DNA of 64,000 bases from Desulfitobacterium_A sp035539115 (GTDB lineage Bacteria; Bacillota; Desulfitobacteriia; Desulfitobacteriales; Desulfitobacteriaceae): positions 1 through 64,000 of the forward strand of contig NZ_DATLJA010000015.1 in the NCBI RefSeq assembly GCF_035539115.1, written 5' to 3'. The position numbers and the translations under genes were made by a program. This document shows positions 61,168 through 64,000 of the stretch, piece by piece. Position 1 is the stretch's first letter. Each line of letters starts with the position of its first letter. The notes beneath the pieces are model-generated. The model was not told the DNA's origin. It worked only from the letters and a program-made list of their open reading frames with translations, and ran no database searches.

Positions 61168-61872
61168 TCACCCCCTTCCACCTGGGAGTACATACTCACG
61201 CAGATAGATAAAATCATGCTGGTTAGCGATCAGTACCGCCACCGCTAAGATGAACTTTCTTCCCCGTTCTAAAACCTTGGGATGCACCTGGCTCTTCAAG
61301 GATAAAGCCTGCATTGGAATTTTCTTTTTTTTCTCCACCTGACCCCATAATTCCAAGTCATCAGCTAAGATTCTAGCCACCTGGAGTAAGCTTTGTCGAG
61401 TGTCTCGATGCTTCGGTGAAGCTGCGACTAAATCGTTAAAATTTAAATTATAGAGACCAAGAACTTTAGCGAATTCCTGAATCTCCTGTGCCCTTTCCTG
61501 GTTCTGCTCCCGCTCACGAAATTCATGCAAACCGAGATGAATCTCCACTGCTTGACCCACATCCTCCTGATCAAGTGGTAAAGCCTCCCGTGACTTTTGC
61601 CGGCGGTAATAATCAATCAATCGACGTTTAATGAGTAAACGAGCATAGGCTAAAAAGGGAACTCCTTGTTCTTCCTCATAATGTTTTATTGCTTCGTTGA
61701 AGGCAATCAATGCTTCTGATAATTCTTCATCCCTGCCCCAATCCAGAATTCGATGACAGACCTGATTCGCGACGTGTCGAATAAAGGGTTGGGATTCTTT
61801 TAAAAATTCTTCCCTGACCAAAGGCTCTTCTTTAATCTTCAGCCATGGCCACCCCGGTTCCCACTCAGGCAT
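61168..61872 (-). CDS. sigI: RNA polymerase sigma factor SigI
   Basis: 234 residues. Sigma-70 region 2 (FLAYARLLIKRRLIDYYRRQ, about residues 75-95) and the C-terminal SigI domain (LKSQVHPKVLERGRKFILAVAVLI). Heat- and envelope-related sigma in B. subtilis; carbohydrate-related in clostridia. AGGAGGG precedes the ATG. Operon with rsgI. Confidence 0.94.
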   Translation of the reverse strand: MPEWEPGWPWLKIKEEPLVREEFLKESQPFIRHVANQVCHRILDWGRDEELSEALIAFNEAIKHYEEEQGVPFLAYARLLIKRRLIDYYRRQKSREALPLDQEDVGQAVEIHLGLHEFREREQNQERAQEIQEFAKVLGLYNLNFNDLVAASPKHRDTRQSLLQVARILADDLELWGQVEKKKKIPMQALSLKSQVHPKVLERGRKFILAVAVLIANQHDFIYLREYVLPGGRG

Positions 61873-61941
61873 TCTACACCCTCCTGTTATTCAATACGCT
61901 TTGGTGTTGGCATTTTAGTCGGTTTAAACAAGAATTTATTC

Positions 61942-62685
61942 TTATCTCACCCGACGCGTATGTTTTTTTTGCTCATTCTTTCCTTGCTTCATCACTTGCC
62001 AAACGAATTTCGGTAACACCATTTGCCGCCTTATCCGTTGAGGTTGTTTCAGTAACCGATATAACCATTCTAAATGAATATTTCGGATCCATTGTGGAGC
62101 CCGCTTATTCAATCCTGCCAAAGCATCGAAACATCCCCCCACACCCATGTTGACCGTTGCCAAATCAGGATGAGAAGCAATCCAGAACTCCTGGCGTGGA
62201 GCCCCTAACCCAACCAACAAAAGATCGGGCTGAAATTTACGTATCCGATCCAAGATTTCAGCTTGTTCCCCCGGCTGAAAGTAACCGTGTTGAGCTTGCC
62301 ATTCCACTCCTGGATACTGCTCAGCAACCTTTTGGGCAGCGAGTTCTGCAACCCCGGGTTTGCTTCCCAAAAAGAAAACTCGCCACTTCTTTTTCCCGAT
62401 TAAAGGGAATAAAGCCTCTAACAAATCGATCCCGGTTACTCGTTCCGAAACCGGATGTCCAAGGCGATTAGCTGCCCAAACTACACCGATTCCATCTGGC
62501 GTAACCAGTTGTGCCCGATTAATTAATTGTTTTAACCGAGCATCCGCACCTGCTGCAAAAATAAGTTCTGGATTCGCAGTGACAACCCAGGTCTGCTTCT
62601 TCTTTTCAACTGCCTCTTGAATATGCGCTACCGTTTCTTGCATCGAGAAATGGTCAATTTTAATTCCAAGTACTTCGACTCGCAC
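61942..62685 (-). CDS. tagA: WecG/TagA/CpsF-family glycosyltransferase
   Basis: 247 residues. Transfers N-acetylmannosamine or a similar sugar to an undecaprenyl-linked precursor of wall teichoic acid or another glycan. Family motifs TPDGIGVVWAANRLG, FLGSKPGVAELAA, GLGAPRQEFWI and GVGGCFDALAG are present. GTG start with AGGAGAGG. Between mreB and sigI. Confidence 0.93.
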   Translation of the reverse strand: MRVEVLGIKIDHFSMQETVAHIQEAVEKKKQTWVVTANPELIFAAGADARLKQLINRAQLVTPDGIGVVWAANRLGHPVSERVTGIDLLEALFPLIGKKKWRVFFLGSKPGVAELAAQKVAEQYPGVEWQAQHGYFQPGEQAEILDRIRKFQPDLLLVGLGAPRQEFWIASHPDLATVNMGVGGCFDALAGLNKRAPQWIRNIHLEWLYRLLKQPQRIRRQMVLPKFVWQVMKQGKNEQKKHTRRVR

Positions 62686-62712
62686 TTTACCCTCTCCTTG
62701 TTTGCATTTTAA

Positions 62713-62789
62713 CCTCGGACAGTTAAAAAAGAACCGAGGGCATTAGCTCCTCTGAAAAATCATTCTTTAGAGGAACCTCTTACCTCGGG
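62713..62789 (-). terminator. Terminator after mreB, with an alternative pairing
   Basis: On the minus strand CCCGAGG (62789-62783) pairs with CCCTCGG (62740-62734), enclosing the inner hairpin TCCTCT / AGAGGA, and is followed by TTCTTTTTT. A second CCGAGG (62718-62713) can also pair with the same CCTCGG, giving a competing hairpin. This fits a terminator and possibly an attenuator. Confidence 0.7.
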
Positions 62790-62829
62790 TCATTTTATTT
62801 TTTTGTTTATTTTTTGTATAGTTATTAAT

Positions 62830-63816
62830 TTAAAAACTATGCTCCAAAACTTTACCAGTTCCTAACGCAACACAAGAAATAGGATCTTCAGCTAGGCTCA
62901 CGGGTAGCCCTGTTTCTCGGGACAAACGAGTATCAAATCCATAAATTAATGAACCCCCACCAGTCATAATGATCCCTTTGTTCATTATATCGGCCGAAAG
63001 CTCAGGAGGAGTATGTTCAAGAACCTCTTTTACCGCGCTGACAATGGCCTCCAAAGATTCTACGAGCGCCATGTAACATTCCTTAGAATTCACGGTAACC
63101 GTTTTCGGTAATCCTGTTACAAGATCACGCCCGCGTACATCGATCTCAGCGTTTTCTGGACGTCCTTCAGGGATTGCAGCACCCACAGCGATTTTAACCT
63201 CTTCTGCCGTCCGCTCGCCAATCATTAAATTATATTCACGACGAATATGCCGGATGATCGCTTCATCGAATTTATCTCCACCCACGCGAAGACTTTGTTT
63301 GGTCACTATTCCTCCTAAGGAAAGAACTGCAATATCTGATGTTCCTCCCCCAATATCAACAACCATACTTCCAGTAGGTCCAGCAATATCGAGTCCTGCC
63401 CCTAACGCAGCGGCATAGGGTTCTTCCACTACTTTTACCTGCTTTGCTCCTGCTTGGTAGGCCGCTTGCTTAACTGCACGTTCTTCAACCTCAGTTACGC
63501 CAGAGGGAATACAAACCACTACCCTAGTCTTGAAAAACGGGAACTTCCGTGCGCCGGCCTTTTCCAAAAAGTACTTTAGCATAAGCTCCGTTGTTACGTA
63601 ATCCGCAATAACCCCATCGCGCATCGGACGAATAGCCGTAATATTTCCAGGAGTCCTACCCAACATCATCCGGGCCTCTTCACCAACTGCGATCCGCCTA
63701 TTTGTATTCTTATCAATGGCTACCACCGAAGGCTCGTGTAAAACAATTCCTTTTCCTTTTAGATAGACTAAAACACTTGCCGTTCCTAAGTCGATTCCTA
63801 AATCAATTCCGAACAT
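62830..63816 (-). CDS. mreB: Rod-shape-determining protein, MreB/Mbl
   Basis: 328 residues of the actin-like MreB family. IDLGTASVLVYLKGKGIVL (phosphate 1), VVDIGGGTSDIAVLSLGG (phosphate 2) and MTGGGSLIYGFDTRL (adenosine) are intact. It guides the elongation machinery. The ATG at 63816 follows GAAAGGGG. It is alone at the window edge without mreC/mreD, which is more like Mbl; the exact paralogue is not settled. Confidence 0.93.
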   Translation of the reverse strand: MFGIDLGIDLGTASVLVYLKGKGIVLHEPSVVAIDKNTNRRIAVGEEARMMLGRTPGNITAIRPMRDGVIADYVTTELMLKYFLEKAGARKFPFFKTRVVVCIPSGVTEVEERAVKQAAYQAGAKQVKVVEEPYAAALGAGLDIAGPTGSMVVDIGGGTSDIAVLSLGGIVTKQSLRVGGDKFDEAIIRHIRREYNLMIGERTAEEVKIAVGAAIPEGRPENAEIDVRGRDLVTGLPKTVTVNSKECYMALVESLEAIVSAVKEVLEHTPPELSADIMNKGIIMTGGGSLIYGFDTRLSRETGLPVSLAEDPISCVALGTGKVLEHSF

Positions 63817-63866
63817 TCTTGGAGGTACCCCTTTCTTCTTATAACAATATATAAAAGTAAAAGTAC

Positions 63867-63887
63867 AATCTCCCATAAAGGGAGATT
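63867..63887. other. Hairpin upstream of mreB
   Basis: Perfect stem AATCTCCC / GGGAGATT with a 5-nt loop, 50 bp upstream of the mreB start. It may end an upstream transcript or lie in the mreB leader. A TAGAAT that could be a -10 lies about 20 bp further upstream (63897-63902), without a good -35. Confidence 0.35.
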
Positions 63888-64000
63888 ATACATATTCTAC
63901 CACATTATCTTATTCGCCAAAAATCTTCTAATTCCTTTAAGTAATAACCCATTTCTCTAAATTCTAGCCGTAAATTATTAATTTTCTTGATATTTCTTCC

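Overview
The window looks like the chromosome of an anaerobic, spore-forming Firmicute, most like the Desulfitobacterium/Desulfosporosinus group (Peptococcales). The grounds are the anaerobic glycerol-3-phosphate dehydrogenase glpABC, the rapZ-yvcK-whiA block, a sigma-54 gene, long-form HPF, the SigI/RsgI pair, ComFA/ComFC, a split transketolase, AGGAGG ribosome sites and frequent TTG/GTG starts. The genus is inference. Almost every gene is on the minus strand, so this is probably one leading-strand segment.

Layout from left to right (transcription mostly right to left): 1-4.8 kb holds the start of pgk and a glycerophosphodiester uptake set (ugpB, ugpE, ugpA, a GDPD). A broken PhoU/Na-Pi transporter remnant follows. 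5.7-10.8 kb holds glpC, glpB, glpA and the antiterminator glpP. 10.8-15.5 kb holds rpoN, whiA, yvcK and rapZ, with glpP overlapping the end of rpoN. 15.6-20.6 kb holds a solute-binding lipoprotein, a B12-type radical SAM protein, a polysaccharide deacetylase and a Cof-type phosphatase. 20.8-27 kb holds uvrA, a flavin-binding NimA-like protein, a 736-bp hairpin-rich noncoding block and uvrB. 27-34.3 kb holds a repeat-rich lipoprotein, a small membrane protein, an ATPase and the ftsE-ftsX-M23 peptidase-ctpA division set. 34.4-38.1 kb holds an XRE regulator, a CheY-like regulator, a glycosyltransferase pseudogene and the two transketolase subunits. 38.2-43.3 kb holds prfB (with its programmed frameshift), secA, hpf and a cold-shock gene. 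43.4-47.5 kb holds a polar amino-acid ABC transporter with two paralogous binding proteins and a zinc-ribbon protein. 47.6-50.2 kb holds comFC and comFA. 50.2-56.4 kb is a run of small exported or membrane proteins of mostly unknown role, with several broken genes. 56.4-64 kb holds an O-antigen-ligase-like gene, fabZ, a glycosyltransferase, rsgI, sigI, tagA and mreB/mbl.

The left part joins phospholipid-derived glycerophosphate uptake, hydrolysis and oxidation (Ugp, GDPD, GlpABC) with its RNA-level regulator GlpP. The right part is dominated by cell-envelope growth (MreB, TagA, SigI/RsgI, FabZ, FtsEX, secretion).

The most unusual observation is a family of about 96-bp interspersed elements. 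Five intergenic copies (at 5.5, 9.9, 20.7, 45.9 and 47.0 kb) each lie directly beyond the U-tract of a minus-strand intrinsic terminator, all in the same orientation. A sixth copy lies inverted inside the O-antigen-ligase gene at 57.0 kb, where it stays in frame and adds about 32 residues. A decayed relative lies in the hairpin-rich block between uvrB and the NimA-like gene.
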